From Steroidobacteraceae bacterium (GTDB lineage Bacteria > Pseudomonadota > Gammaproteobacteria > Steroidobacterales > Steroidobacteraceae), in contig JANWJS010000017.1 of assembly GCA_025451845.1 (NCBI GenBank), positions 124,001 through 188,000 on the forward strand: DNA of 64,000 nucleotides. Reading direction: 5' to 3'. The position numbers and the translations under genes were made by a program. Below the pieces are notes generated by a model that searched no databases, was not told the DNA's origin, and worked only from the letters and a program-made list of their open reading frames with translations. Each line of letters starts with the position of its first letter. The first letter of the stretch is position 1. Positions 18,262 through 27,154 of this stretch are shown here, piece by piece.

Positions 18262-18442
18262 CTGGATCACTCCGACTCTGGCTCCGCTCCCAGAGCAGCA
18301 GGAAGCGGGCCCAACATGTGTCATCCGGTGCTGCGCGGCTCGAGCTGCAGGCCGCGGGCATCCCGCGTGCACGCGTAGAATGAAGGCGGCCGAGCTGATT
18401 CGAGCGGTAGAGCGATCCGAAGCATCCGGGAGACGGTTATTC

Positions 18443-19477
18443 ATGGCAACGACCCAGCGTTCCACGACAAAGATGAAGGTGGTCCAGGTTCCCGCGGCGG
18501 GAGCGGACTTTCAGATCGTCGAGCGGGAGATTCCGCAGCCGGGCGCCGGATCCGTGCGCATCAAGGTGCAGGCCTGCGGCATCTGTCACAGCGATGAGCT
18601 CACCAAGGAGGGGCACTGGCCAGGCATCCAATATCCGCGCGTTCCGGGCCACGAGGTGGCGGGTGTCATTGATGCGTTGGGGGCCGGCGTTTCCGCATGG
18701 CGCGAAGGGCAACGTGTCGGTGTCGGCTGGCATGGCGGACATGACAACACCTGCCCGCAGTGCCGCCGGGGTGATTTCATCAATTGCGTGAACCAGAAAA
18801 TCGCCGGGATCAGCTACGACGGCGGCTATCAGGAATACATGATCGCGCCGGTGGACGCGCTCGCCGCCATCCCGGACAGCCTGAATGCGGCGGAAGCGGC
18901 ACCGCTCCTCTGCGCAGGCATCACCACCTACAACGCCCTGCGGCACAGTGGCGCGCATCCCGGCGACCTGGTCGCGGTGCTCGGTGTCGGCGGCCTCGGC
19001 CACCTCGGCATCCAATTCGCGAGCAAGTTCGGTTACCGGGTGGCTGCGGTCGGCCGCGGCTCCAGGGATGCTCCGCTGGCGAAGAAGCTGGGGGCGAGCT
19101 TCTACATCGACAGCCGAGCGGAACGCGCGAGCGAGGCGCTGCGCCGCGAGGGCGGCGCGCAGGTGATCCTCGCGACGGCACCCAGCTCCAAAGCCATGTC
19201 GGAGGTGATCGATGGCCTCGCGCCCAACGGCAAGCTCATGGTGGTAGGCGCCACGGCCGAGCCGATACAGGTGACGCCCTTACAGCTGATCATGGGAACC
19301 CGCACGATCCAAGGCTGGGCTTCCGGCACACCGGCCGATTCAGAGGATACGCTGCGGTTCGCCGAGCTGTCCGGCGTGCGCCCGATGATCGAGACCTATC
19401 CGCTCGAGAAGGCGGCCGAAGCCTATGCGCGGATGCAGAGCGGCCAAGCCGAATTCCGCGTCGTTCTGACTATGTGA
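18443..19477 (+). CDS. zinc-dependent alcohol dehydrogenase
   Basis: 344 aa from ATG 18443, preceded by GGGAGA; upstream in-frame sequence is not conserved. Catalytic zinc ligands are in CGICHSDE and GHEVAG. The structural zinc site is CPQCRRGDFINC, with fewer cysteines than the classic four-Cys lobe. The Rossmann fold is VAVLGVGGLGHLGIQFASKF. It belongs to the AdhP/Adh3-like medium-chain group oxidising primary alcohols or reducing aldehydes with NAD(P). It stands alone on the plus strand, divergent from the small basic protein gene. Confidence 0.94.
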   Translation: MATTQRSTTKMKVVQVPAAGADFQIVEREIPQPGAGSVRIKVQACGICHSDELTKEGHWPGIQYPRVPGHEVAGVIDALGAGVSAWREGQRVGVGWHGGHDNTCPQCRRGDFINCVNQKIAGISYDGGYQEYMIAPVDALAAIPDSLNAAEAAPLLCAGITTYNALRHSGAHPGDLVAVLGVGGLGHLGIQFASKFGYRVAAVGRGSRDAPLAKKLGASFYIDSRAERASEALRREGGAQVILATAPSSKAMSEVIDGLAPNGKLMVVGATAEPIQVTPLQLIMGTRTIQGWASGTPADSEDTLRFAELSGVRPMIETYPLEKAAEAYARMQSGQAEFRVVLTM

Positions 19478-19717
19478 GACATCCGCCAGAGGGCCGTGCG
19501 TCCCGGCGAGGAAGGCACGGCGATCGAAATACCCCTTCGCTGGGGTGATTCGTGACGGGGCGGCAACGCGCGATTCCCGGCCTTGGAGCGCCTCTTCGTT
19601 CCTGGGGCTGGCCCGAACCCAAGGCATTCCCGGACGACGGGCGTCGCGCTCTTCCCACCGCGGCCGGCGCCCGCTCGAACGTGCTCCGCCGCTACGGCAA
19701 TTGGCTATAGTACGCGG

Positions 19718-20419
19718 ATGCGTTACGTCTTCGCTCCGCCGCCGCATACGGCCGTGCGGATCGTCGGATCGACCGGCTGGTTCCCGGTGCACCGCATCTA
19801 CTGCGTGGGGCGCAATTACGCGGACCACGCGCAGGAGATGGGCGCCACCGGACGCGAGCCGCCCTTCTTCTTCATGAAACCCGCCGACGCCGTCCTCTCG
19901 GTGGGAGAGGGCGAGACCGGGGTGCTGCGCTACCCGGGCTTGACCCAGGAGTTGCACCACGAGGTCGAGCTGGTGGTCGCCCTGCGCGAGGGCGGCACGA
20001 ATCTCACTGCCGCCGACGTCGAGCGCTGTATCTACGGCTACGCGGTGGGTCTCGACATGACACGCCGCGATCTGCAGAGCGAGGCCAAGAAGCTCGGGCG
20101 TCCCTGGTGCATCGCCAAGGCGTTCGAGCGCTCGGCGCCCGTGGGGGGCATCACGCCCGCGGCGTGGGTGGAAGATGTATCGAAAATCGAGATCACGCTG
20201 GACGTGAATGGCGTGCGCCGCCAACAGGGCCGGGTCGCCGACCTCATTTGGAAAATTCCGGAGATCATCGCGCACCTCTCGGCTGCCTGGGAGCTCAAGC
20301 CCGGCGATCTCATCTTCACCGGCACCCCTGCCGGCGTCGGCTCCGTGGGTCTTGCCGACCTCATGACCGCCCACGCAACCGATCTCGCCGAGCTGCGCGT
20401 TCGCGTCATGCGCGCCTGA
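19718..20419 (+). CDS. fumarylacetoacetate hydrolase family protein
   Basis: 233 aa from ATG 19718. Family motifs are YCVGRNYADHAQEMG, PPFFFMKPADAV, the metal ligand segment HHEVELVVAL, GYAVGLDMTRRDLQ and the C-terminal GDLIFTGTPAGVG. The length and sequence are closest in type to fumarylpyruvate hydrolases of gentisate pathways and acylpyruvases such as YcgM. It cleaves a C-C bond in an acylpyruvate. No gentisate dioxygenase is near. It ends 10 bases before the PLP decarboxylase, so the two are likely cotranscribed. Confidence 0.92.
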   Translation: MRYVFAPPPHTAVRIVGSTGWFPVHRIYCVGRNYADHAQEMGATGREPPFFFMKPADAVLSVGEGETGVLRYPGLTQELHHEVELVVALREGGTNLTAADVERCIYGYAVGLDMTRRDLQSEAKKLGRPWCIAKAFERSAPVGGITPAAWVEDVSKIEITLDVNGVRRQQGRVADLIWKIPEIIAHLSAAWELKPGDLIFTGTPAGVGSVGLADLMTAHATDLAELRVRVMRA

Positions 20420-20429
20420 TTCCCCCGCC

Positions 20430-21854
20430 ATGGACATCGAGGAGTTTCGCCGGCTGGGACACGAGGTCGTGGATTGGATTGCGGACTACCGCGCGCGCTG
20501 CGCGCGCGGTGAGTTCCCCGTGATGTCGCGAGTTGCTCCCGGGGAGGTCCGGGGGGCCTTGCCCGCCGCACCACCTCTGGAGCCGCAGTCTTTGAACGGC
20601 GCGCTCGACGACCTGACCCGCGTCATCCTGCCGGGCTGCACTCACTGGCAAGACCCCCGGTTCTTCGCCTACTTTCCTTCCAACAGCTCGCTTGCCGCGG
20701 TTCTGGGGGACTTCCTCAGCACTGGCCTGGCGCAGCTCGGTCTCAGCTGGCAGGCGAGCCCGGCGCTCACCGAGCTCGAGGAGCTGACCACCGACTGGCT
20801 GCGGCAGATGTTGGGGCTCTCCGATGCCTGGAGCGGGGTGATCCAGGATACGGCGTCCACCGCCACATTGGTGGCTCTCATCTGCGCGCGGGAGCGCACG
20901 ACCCGCTACGGGGCGGCTGCAGGCGGACTGCAGTCGAGCGAGCGGCCGCTCGTCGTCTACGCCTCGGGTCAGAGCCACAGCTCGGTGGAGAAGGCGGCGC
21001 TGCTTGCCGGATTCGGTCGCGAGAATCTGCGCATCGTGACGGTCGACGACCGTTTCGGCATGAACCCGGAGGCGCTGCGCAAAGCCGTCGCGGAGGATGA
21101 GGCGCGCGGGCGCGCTCCCTGCGCGGTCGTCGCCACAGTCGGATCCACTGCCACGACCGCCGTCGATCCGCTGGAAGCACTCGCGGACATCGCAGTCGCC
21201 CACGGCCTCTGGTTGCACGTAGATGCCGCCATGGCAGGCTCGGCCATGATCCTCCCGGAGTGCCGCCCGCTGTGGCAAGGGGTCGAGCAGGCGGACTCGC
21301 TGGTGTTGAATCCGCACAAATGGCTCGGCGCCTCGTTCGACTGCTCCACCTACTTCGTGCGTGATTCGCAGCACCTCGTGCGCGTCATGTCGACCCACCC
21401 CAGCTACCTGCGCACCGCGGCGGATACGAAGGTGCGAAATTTCCGTGACTGGGGCATTCCGCTCGGCCGCCGTTTCCGCGCTCTCAAGCTCTGGCTCCTC
21501 ATCCGGGAGCAGGGTGTGCAGGGGCTGCAGAAGCGCTTGCGCCGCGACCTCGAGCACGCCCGTTGGCTCGCCGGGCAGATCGATGCGGCGCCGGGTTGGC
21601 AACGCTTGGCACCTGTACCGTTCCAGACGGTCTGCGTGCGTCACGGGCCGCCGGGACTGACAGGCGAGGCTCTCGACGCTCACACGCTTGCGTGGGTGCG
21701 CCGCTTGAACGAGTCCGGGCGCGCCTATCTCACGCCTGCCATGCTCGCAGACCGGTGGATGGTGCGGGTGTCCTTCGGAGTCGAGGCGACGGAGCACGAG
21801 CACGTCGCGGCGCTCTGGAGCCAAATGCGCGCCGAGGCGGAACGCCAAAGCTGA
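20430..21854 (+). CDS. PLP-dependent group II decarboxylase (aromatic-L-amino-acid decarboxylase type)
   Basis: 474 aa. Starts MDIEEFRRLGHEVVDWIADY, typical of aromatic-amino-acid decarboxylases. The PLP lysine is in LVLNPHKWLGASFDCS at about residue 297, with the Asp and Ala of the cofactor site in LHVDAAMAGSA. The length equals that of tyrosine/DOPA/tryptophan decarboxylases. It would convert an aromatic amino acid to its amine, which the nearby aldehyde dehydrogenase could help oxidise after deamination; no amine oxidase is seen here. Specificity cannot be assigned. Confidence 0.93.
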   Translation: MDIEEFRRLGHEVVDWIADYRARCARGEFPVMSRVAPGEVRGALPAAPPLEPQSLNGALDDLTRVILPGCTHWQDPRFFAYFPSNSSLAAVLGDFLSTGLAQLGLSWQASPALTELEELTTDWLRQMLGLSDAWSGVIQDTASTATLVALICARERTTRYGAAAGGLQSSERPLVVYASGQSHSSVEKAALLAGFGRENLRIVTVDDRFGMNPEALRKAVAEDEARGRAPCAVVATVGSTATTAVDPLEALADIAVAHGLWLHVDAAMAGSAMILPECRPLWQGVEQADSLVLNPHKWLGASFDCSTYFVRDSQHLVRVMSTHPSYLRTAADTKVRNFRDWGIPLGRRFRALKLWLLIREQGVQGLQKRLRRDLEHARWLAGQIDAAPGWQRLAPVPFQTVCVRHGPPGLTGEALDAHTLAWVRRLNESGRAYLTPAMLADRWMVRVSFGVEATEHEHVAALWSQMRAEAERQS

Positions 21855-21874
21855 GCGGTCAGCTCTCGCGCAGC

Positions 21875-22201
21875 CTACGCACCAGCGGTGCGCCGATCGC
21901 CGGGTGATTGCGCTCGATCCAGGGCGAGCGCGCAGCTGAAGATGAAGAGTCCTTCGCAGATGAGGAACAGCTGGCGTTGCTTGCAGCGGTTGATCAGGTC
22001 TGCGCCCACGAGCGCGCCGAAGGCATGGCCGGCGGTCGAGAGACCATTGATGATCTCCAGCTCCGTGGTGCCGGCGCCGCCGATGTCATGGGAGACCTGC
22101 TTGCGAAAAAGCGTGTAGGCGAAGGTAACGATGATGTAGGGAGCGAGCGCGAGGATCGCGGTCAGCGGCGAGATTCCGATGGGCAGCCGCGGTTTTGCCA
22201 C
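21875..22201 (-). pseudogene. 5' fragment of an MFS transporter gene
   Basis: 108 codons with two or more membrane helices: LTAILALAPYIIVTFAYTLF, an INGLSTAGHAFGALVGADLI segment and QRQLFLICEGLFIFSCALA. This corresponds to the first two to three helices of an MFS permease. After SCALA the frame ends in a non-hydrophobic tail (LDRAQSPGDRRTAGA), and the rest of the gene is replaced by the convergent decarboxylase gene. A functional 108-aa protein is unlikely. Confidence 0.55.
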
Positions 22202-22256
22202 GCCCGGTCGCGCAGTTTAGTCTCCGAGGCCGGTCCATCGCGGTCAGGGGCGTCCG

Positions 22257-23258
22257 ATGTCGAGCTTCCAGGCGTTACGGGTTCAGCAGGGACCTGGCGG
22301 GCGCTGCGCGCGCCTCGAGTCCGTTACGCTGGATGAGCTGACGCCGGGGGAGGTCGTCCTTCGGGTGGCTTACTCCGGGCTCAACTACAAGGACGCGCTC
22401 GCCGTGACGGGCAAGGGTGCCATTGCCCGCGGCTACCCGCGGACGGCCGGCATCGACCTCGCGGGCGTGGTCGAGGCCAGCAGCGATCCCGCCTTCCGCC
22501 CGGGCGATCGCGTGCTCGCCGCCGGGGCAAACCTCGGCGAATCGCTGGACGGCGGCCTCGCGGAGCGTGCCCGGCTGCCGGCGGCGGCCTTGGTGCCGCT
22601 GCCGCGGGGACTCAGCCTTCTCGAGTCGATGGCGCTCGGCACCGCAGGCTTCACCGCCGCGCTCGCGCTGCGGCGGCTCCTCGAGAATCACCAAGTCCCG
22701 GAGCGCGGTCCGATTGCGGTCACCGGTGCGACCGGCGGCGTCGGCGGGATCGCGCTGGGGCTGCTCAAGCGCGAAGGCTTCACGACGGCCGCCATTACCG
22801 GTAAACCCGATTCGGCGTCGTATCTGCGCGAGCTCGGCGCGGACGAGGTGGTCGCACGCGAGTCGCTCACGACCGCTGGCAAACCGCTGGAGACGGCCGT
22901 CTGGGGCGGCGCCGTCGACAACCTCGGCGGCGACACGCTCGCATACCTGACACGCACGGTCCGGCCCTGGGGCAACATCGCCTGCGTCGGCCTCGCCCAG
23001 TCGCCGGCGCTCAACACCACGGTTATGCCGCTCATCCTGCGCGGAGTCAGTCTCCTGGGCATACACTCCGTCGAGGTGCCGCGGGCGTGGCGCCTCTCCC
23101 TGTGGGACAAGCTGGCCGGCGAGTGGAAGCCGCACGACATCGAGCGGCTCATCGTGCGCGCCATCATCGGCCTCGAAGAGGTGCCGCGCGCGTGCGAGGA
23201 GCTGCTGGCGGGCGGAGCGCGCGGCCGTTATGTGGTACGGATCGGGGGTGAGCTCTGA
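22257..23258 (+). CDS. YhdH/YhfP-family quinone oxidoreductase (acrylyl-CoA reductase-like)
   Basis: 333 aa medium-chain reductase without zinc ligands. Landmarks are SGLNYKDALAVTGKG, TAGIDLAGVVEAS, GLAERARLPA, the nucleotide fold VTGATGGVGGIALGLLKREG and VDNLGGDTLAYLTRT. This set is diagnostic of the YhdH/AcuI group, which reduces acrylyl-CoA or quinones with NADPH. It is a single-gene unit; neither neighbour is related. Whether it detoxifies acryloyl-CoA here is unknown. Confidence 0.93.
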   Translation: MSSFQALRVQQGPGGRCARLESVTLDELTPGEVVLRVAYSGLNYKDALAVTGKGAIARGYPRTAGIDLAGVVEASSDPAFRPGDRVLAAGANLGESLDGGLAERARLPAAALVPLPRGLSLLESMALGTAGFTAALALRRLLENHQVPERGPIAVTGATGGVGGIALGLLKREGFTTAAITGKPDSASYLRELGADEVVARESLTTAGKPLETAVWGGAVDNLGGDTLAYLTRTVRPWGNIACVGLAQSPALNTTVMPLILRGVSLLGIHSVEVPRAWRLSLWDKLAGEWKPHDIERLIVRAIIGLEEVPRACEELLAGGARGRYVVRIGGEL

Positions 23259-23537
23259 GTCGGAATCAGGCTGACTCTCGGTCCGTTCCATGGGCCGACC
23301 TCGGGCCGGCCGGGCGCCTTGATGTGCTGGGCAATGAGCGCGCGCACATCGCGCTCGCGCAAATATCGCGTCGCCTCGGTGTCGAGCCAGAGATCGAGGA
23401 GGAGGGCGGTCGGACGCAAGACCGATGCTCAGGCGCACGCGCCGTGCCTCCGATCCGAGCACGCGGCTGGGCTTGAGGGCTTCCGTACAATAGACTTCGG
23501 CGCAGCAGCAAGGTCAAGACGAGGGGTCGGTCGGTCC

Positions 23538-24233
23538 ATGAACGTGTTGGAGGTGCAAGATCTGGGGATACGCCTGGGAGGCACGGAAGTGATTCGAGGC
23601 GTCACCTTCAACCTGCCGCGCGCGAGCTGCCTCGCCGTCATTGGGCCAAACGGGGCCGGCAAGACGGTGATGCTGCGCGCGCTGATTGGCGCGCTGCCCC
23701 ACACGGGCAAGATCGCTTGGGCCGCCGACACGGTGCTGGGTTACGTTCCCCAGAGGCTCGATATCGAGCGCGATCTGCCGCTCAACGGCCGCGACTTCCT
23801 GCGCGCCAAGGCGGCGCTCGCGGGCAGCTCGAGTGCTATGCAGGCCGCGGCGTTGCGTTCCGTCGGACTCGCCGAGGAGGTGCTGGCAACGCCCATCGGC
23901 AACATGTCCGGCGGACAGTTCCAACGGCTGCTCATCGCCTTCGCGCTCCTCGGTAATCCCAACGTGCTGCTGCTCGATGAGCCCGCGGCGGGCGTCGACG
24001 CTCCGGGGCAGGCACACCTCAACGAGGTGATTCACGGCCTGCAGGATACCCACGCGATGACGGTGCTCCTCGTGTCGCACGACTTGAGTGTCGTGTACCG
24101 GTACGCCGACCACGTGCTCTGCCTCGGGCGCCACGGCGCTTGTTTCGGGCCGCCGCGGTCGGCGCTGACGCCCGAGACGCTCCAGGAGGTCTACGGCCAG
24201 CCGCTGGGGTTCCATGTCCACACCCATGCATGA
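23538..24233 (+). CDS. metal ABC transporter ATP-binding protein (Zn/Mn type)
   Basis: 231 aa from ATG 23538. Walker A GPNGAGKT, Q-loop VPQRLDIERDLP, signature MSGGQFQRLLIAFAL, Walker B NVLLLDEPAAGVDAPG, H-loop VSHDLS. The C-terminus (DHVLCLGRHGACFGPPRSAL) is typical of ZnuC/MntA-like metal importers. The gene overlaps the permease start by 20 bases. No substrate-binding protein gene is adjacent, so the metal is not assigned. Confidence 0.93.
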   Translation: MNVLEVQDLGIRLGGTEVIRGVTFNLPRASCLAVIGPNGAGKTVMLRALIGALPHTGKIAWAADTVLGYVPQRLDIERDLPLNGRDFLRAKAALAGSSSAMQAAALRSVGLAEEVLATPIGNMSGGQFQRLLIAFALLGNPNVLLLDEPAAGVDAPGQAHLNEVIHGLQDTHAMTVLLVSHDLSVVYRYADHVLCLGRHGACFGPPRSALTPETLQEVYGQPLGFHVHTHA

Positions 24234-25002
24234 GCTGGCTCCCGAGCTGGGCTCGCTCGCGCTCTCAGCGCTGATGGCCGTGGCCGCCGGCCTGATGGGC
24301 AGCTTCGCCGTAATGCGCCGCATGGTGCTCGCGGCCGACCCGATGTCGCACATCGCTTTGCCCGGGATCGGCATCGCCCTCGTCCTGCGCGTGAATCCCC
24401 TCTGGGGCGCGCTTGCGCTGCTGCTCCTGGGCGCGGTGCTCATCTGGGCGGTGGAGCGTCGCACCCGCATCGCCACCGAGGCGGTGATCGGAGTCACTTT
24501 CGCCGTGGCGCTCGCGGTGGGCAGCGTCATCACCTCGGGGGAACAGCTGATCGACGCGCTGCTCGGGGCTCGCGGGACTCTGACCTTGCACGAGGCACTC
24601 TTCGGGATCATCGGCGCACTCATCGTGATCGTCTTCGTGCTGCGCCAGCGCAATGCGCTCGTGGTGCGTCTGGTCTCACCGGAGATCGCGATGACCTCCG
24701 CGGTGAATGTCGCACGGCTCGATCTTTATTTCCTCCTCGCCTTCGCCCTGACGATCGGGCTGGGGCTGCGATTCCTCGGCGTGTTGCTCATGGGCTCGCT
24801 CATCATCATTCCCGCCGCCATCGCCAGGCGCTTTGCGCGCAGCCTCGGGAGGATGCTGACCGTCTCCGTCGTGGTCGCGGTGGCTGCAACGGCCGTGGGG
24901 ACTTATGTCGCATCGGTTGCCGGCCGGCCGAGCGGTCCTTTCATCGTAATGGTGGCCGGCGGGCTCTTCTTTCTTTCCCTCCTGCGGCGCCGCGAAACCT
25001 GA
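24214..25002 (+). CDS. metal ABC transporter permease, ABC-3 (ZnuB-like) family
   Basis: 262 aa with about eight membrane segments. Family landmarks are GSFAVMRRMVLAADPMSHIA near the N-terminus and RFLGVLLMGSLIIIPAAIAR, the conserved coupling region. It overlaps the ATPase gene by 20 bases; ATG 24226 is an alternative start. It should form the channel for Zn2+ or Mn2+ together with the ATPase. The usual periplasmic binding protein and Zur/Fur regulator are absent nearby. Confidence 0.92.
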   Translation: MSTPMHELAPELGSLALSALMAVAAGLMGSFAVMRRMVLAADPMSHIALPGIGIALVLRVNPLWGALALLLLGAVLIWAVERRTRIATEAVIGVTFAVALAVGSVITSGEQLIDALLGARGTLTLHEALFGIIGALIVIVFVLRQRNALVVRLVSPEIAMTSAVNVARLDLYFLLAFALTIGLGLRFLGVLLMGSLIIIPAAIARRFARSLGRMLTVSVVVAVAATAVGTYVASVAGRPSGPFIVMVAGGLFFLSLLRRRET

Positions 25003-25125
25003 CTTGGATGTTGTTGTTGGATCTGAATTTGACTTAATCCTCGGACGTGAGCTTGGCGTTTTCCCTGGCATAGGGCGTGCATGTTGGAGCGGCACGTCTC
25101 CGGAGCTGACAACAGGGGAAGCGTC

Positions 25126-25563
25126 ATGACATGGCTGAACTCGGGAATTCGCGCCCTCCTTCTCGCACAGGGCAGCGCGGTGCGGTGGCTGCGGGAGGAG
25201 CTCAACTCACTGAAGGTTCGCATCCGGCTGACCGATGGCTGCCTCGAAGAGCTGGCGCGCGAGGCCGATCAAGCGGCGTGTCGCGCCGCCGCAACGGACA
25301 ATGACGCTTCTTACATGGAGCTGCTGCGCAGGCAGCTCGTCGTCCAGGCGAACTGGGTGCGCCGCTGGACGACGACCGACGAGAAGGTAGCCGCCGACGA
25401 CCCGCTCGCGCAGGCCTTTGTAAGAATTGCGCGCAAATATGCGCTGCCCCGGCCGTGGAAGCTCTCCGAGCCGATCGCGGTGGAAGTGACCCGGCTACGG
25501 CCCTCGTGGGCCTGGACCGCGGACTTTCGGCCGCAGGCTGCCGCGCAAGCAGTCGGTCACTGA
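25126..25563 (+). CDS. hypothetical protein, 145 aa
   Basis: The ATG at 25126 (MTWLNSGIRALLLAQG) has GGGGAA 6 bases upstream. The protein is soluble and helix-rich, with basic and acidic heptad-like stretches (LREELNSLKVRIRLTDGCLE) and a Trp-containing central part (VQANWVRRWTTTDEK). No signal peptide or membrane helix. I do not recognise a family. The stop overlaps the last codons of the convergent aldolase gene by 7 bases. Confidence 0.6.
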   Translation: MTWLNSGIRALLLAQGSAVRWLREELNSLKVRIRLTDGCLEELAREADQAACRAAATDNDASYMELLRRQLVVQANWVRRWTTTDEKVAADDPLAQAFVRIARKYALPRPWKLSEPIAVEVTRLRPSWAWTADFRPQAAAQAVGH

Positions 25564-26186
25564 GCCGCGCGCCAGGCCGCCACCAGGGCGAGCGCGCGAC
25601 GATGCACCTCGCCCGCGGCGTGGCCGGCGCGATACAGATCGCCGCCGACACCGAGGCCCGCGCAGCCCGCCTGCCGCCACGGAGCCAGGTTGGCGGCCCC
25701 CACGCCGCCGACGGCAAACACGGCGACCGCGGGCAGCACCTCGCGCAGGGCTTTCAAGTGCGCCGGACCGTAGCTCGCCGCCGGGAAAAGCTTCAGCATG
25801 TTCGCTCCCGCGCCGAGCGCGGCAAACGCCTCGGTCGCCGTCGCGAAGCCCGGCATCACCGTCAAGCCGAGCGCCACGGCGCGCTCGATCACGGCCGGCA
25901 CCGTGTTGGGTGTCACGATCAGGCGCCCACCCACGGCATGCACCGCATCGACATCGGCGGGCCGCAGCACCGTTCCCGCGCCACAGAGGCAGCGATCACC
26001 GAAATGCGCGGCGAGACGCGCAACGCTCTCGAGCGCAGCGGGCGAGTTGAGCGGCACTTCGATGGCGCCGATGCCGGCCTCGTGCAGCGCCGCGGCGACC
26101 TCGAGCACCTCCTCCGGCCGGATGCCGCGCAGGATGGCGACGAGCGGCAGAATACCCGCCGGCCACTTCTGCGGTGAGGCGCTCAT
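25557..26186 (-). CDS. dgoA: 2-dehydro-3-deoxy-6-phosphogalactonate aldolase (KDPG/KDPGal family)
   Basis: 209 aa class I aldolase. LPLVAILRGIRPEEVLEVA holds the conserved Arg-Gly, GAGTVLRPADVDAV follows, and the Schiff-base lysine is in GANMLKLFPAASYGPAHLKA. The next to last block is VFAVGGVGAANLAPW. It splits 2-keto-3-deoxy-6-phosphogalactonate to pyruvate and glyceraldehyde-3-phosphate. The ATG overlaps the stop of the kinase gene as ATGA, so the two are translationally coupled. The kinase partner favours the galactonate (De Ley-Doudoroff) assignment over KDPG. Confidence 0.9.
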   Translation of the reverse strand: MSASPQKWPAGILPLVAILRGIRPEEVLEVAAALHEAGIGAIEVPLNSPAALESVARLAAHFGDRCLCGAGTVLRPADVDAVHAVGGRLIVTPNTVPAVIERAVALGLTVMPGFATATEAFAALGAGANMLKLFPAASYGPAHLKALREVLPAVAVFAVGGVGAANLAPWRQAGCAGLGVGGDLYRAGHAAGEVHRRALALVAAWRAAQ

Positions 26187-27124
26187 GTCCGCCATAGAGT
26201 GCGAAGTCCCGCGAGCGCACACTGCTCGCCATCGAGGCAGGAGGCCGTCATGCCTTCGCGGCGCAATGCCTGTGCATAGAGCTCGTTGAGCGCGCTGTCC
26301 CCGATGAGCACAGCCTCCGCACGGGCGGCAAAGAGCGGCATCGCGCCCCGCACATCCGCGCCGATCATGAGGCCTGATAGATAGGCGAGCGCCCATTCGT
26401 GCGAGCGGCCGTCGATCAGCTGCCGGCTGCGCACGGCAAAGAGTGCATGCAGCAGGCTGGCGGCGCCGAGCGCCGCGGCAGCCTCGAGGCCGCTCTCGAA
26501 CCCGTTTTCCGTATCGCCGGTTGCGCTGCGGGCATCCGAGGATTCGCCTCCGGTGCCGGCGCGAGCCGCCTGAGTCAGCGTACTGCCGTCGCGTAACAGC
26601 GCGAAGAGCTCACCGGTGAGCGCTGTCAGAAAGTCGGTCACGCGTCCCTCCTCGAGGCAGACCCACTTCGTGTGGGTGCCCGGCAGGCAGAGCAGGTGGT
26701 GGCCGATGCCGAGGCTGGGGTGGAGCGCGAGCGCGCCGGCGATCTGCGTCTCTTCGCCGCGCATCACATCCGGGGAGCCGAGCCGGCTCTTGCAGGACAG
26801 CCCAGGGGCGATGGCCACCGGCGCCCCATCCGCCTCGAACCGCAAGGCGGCCTCGCCGAGTGCGCGCAGGTCCGCGGGGCAGGGTAGGTACGGAGTCTCC
26901 CGCCAGCCGTTGCGTGAGCCCGCCATGCCGCAGAGCAGCAGCGGCAGGGATCCGTGAGTCTGGCGCCAGCCGGCGATCAGTGGCCGCAGGGCCTCCGCGG
27001 CCGGCTCGCGCAGGGCACCAATGCCCGCGCCCTGGCGCGTTTCGATGACGCACTCGCCGAGGCAGAGGGAGAGCCTGAGCCGGGACGTACCCCAGTCGCC
27101 GGCGATGTAGGGTTCGCGGTTCAT
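26183..27124 (-). CDS. dgoK: 2-dehydro-3-deoxygalactonokinase
   Basis: 313 aa. The N-terminal phosphate-binding block AGDWGTSRLRLSL is diagnostic of DgoK. Further landmarks are GMAGSRNGWRETPYLPCPAD, MRGEETQIAGAL and LPGTHTKWVCLEEGRV. It phosphorylates 2-keto-3-deoxygalactonate. It forms a two-gene unit with dgoA and is divergent from murJ with a 30-bp gap. The open frame continues far upstream, antisense to murJ, but without homology. No galactonate dehydratase or galactose dehydrogenase is in the window. Confidence 0.93.
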   Translation of the reverse strand: MNREPYIAGDWGTSRLRLSLCLGECVIETRQGAGIGALREPAAEALRPLIAGWRQTHGSLPLLLCGMAGSRNGWRETPYLPCPADLRALGEAALRFEADGAPVAIAPGLSCKSRLGSPDVMRGEETQIAGALALHPSLGIGHHLLCLPGTHTKWVCLEEGRVTDFLTALTGELFALLRDGSTLTQAARAGTGGESSDARSATGDTENGFESGLEAAAALGAASLLHALFAVRSRQLIDGRSHEWALAYLSGLMIGADVRGAMPLFAARAEAVLIGDSALNELYAQALRREGMTASCLDGEQCALAGLRTLWRT

Positions 27125-27154
27125 TGCAGGTTGATATGGTACCGTGGCGCCCGC

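Noticed and set aside
23228-23419. 63-residue minus-strand frame with TTG start (LLLDLWLDTEATRYLRERDV)
   Set aside because: The sequence looks somewhat protein-like but has no recognised family, no ATG and a stop just upstream. It could be a gene remnant, but support is too thin to annotate.
22275-23462. 395-residue minus-strand frame
   Set aside because: Antisense to the YhdH-type reductase gene with no recognisable domain.
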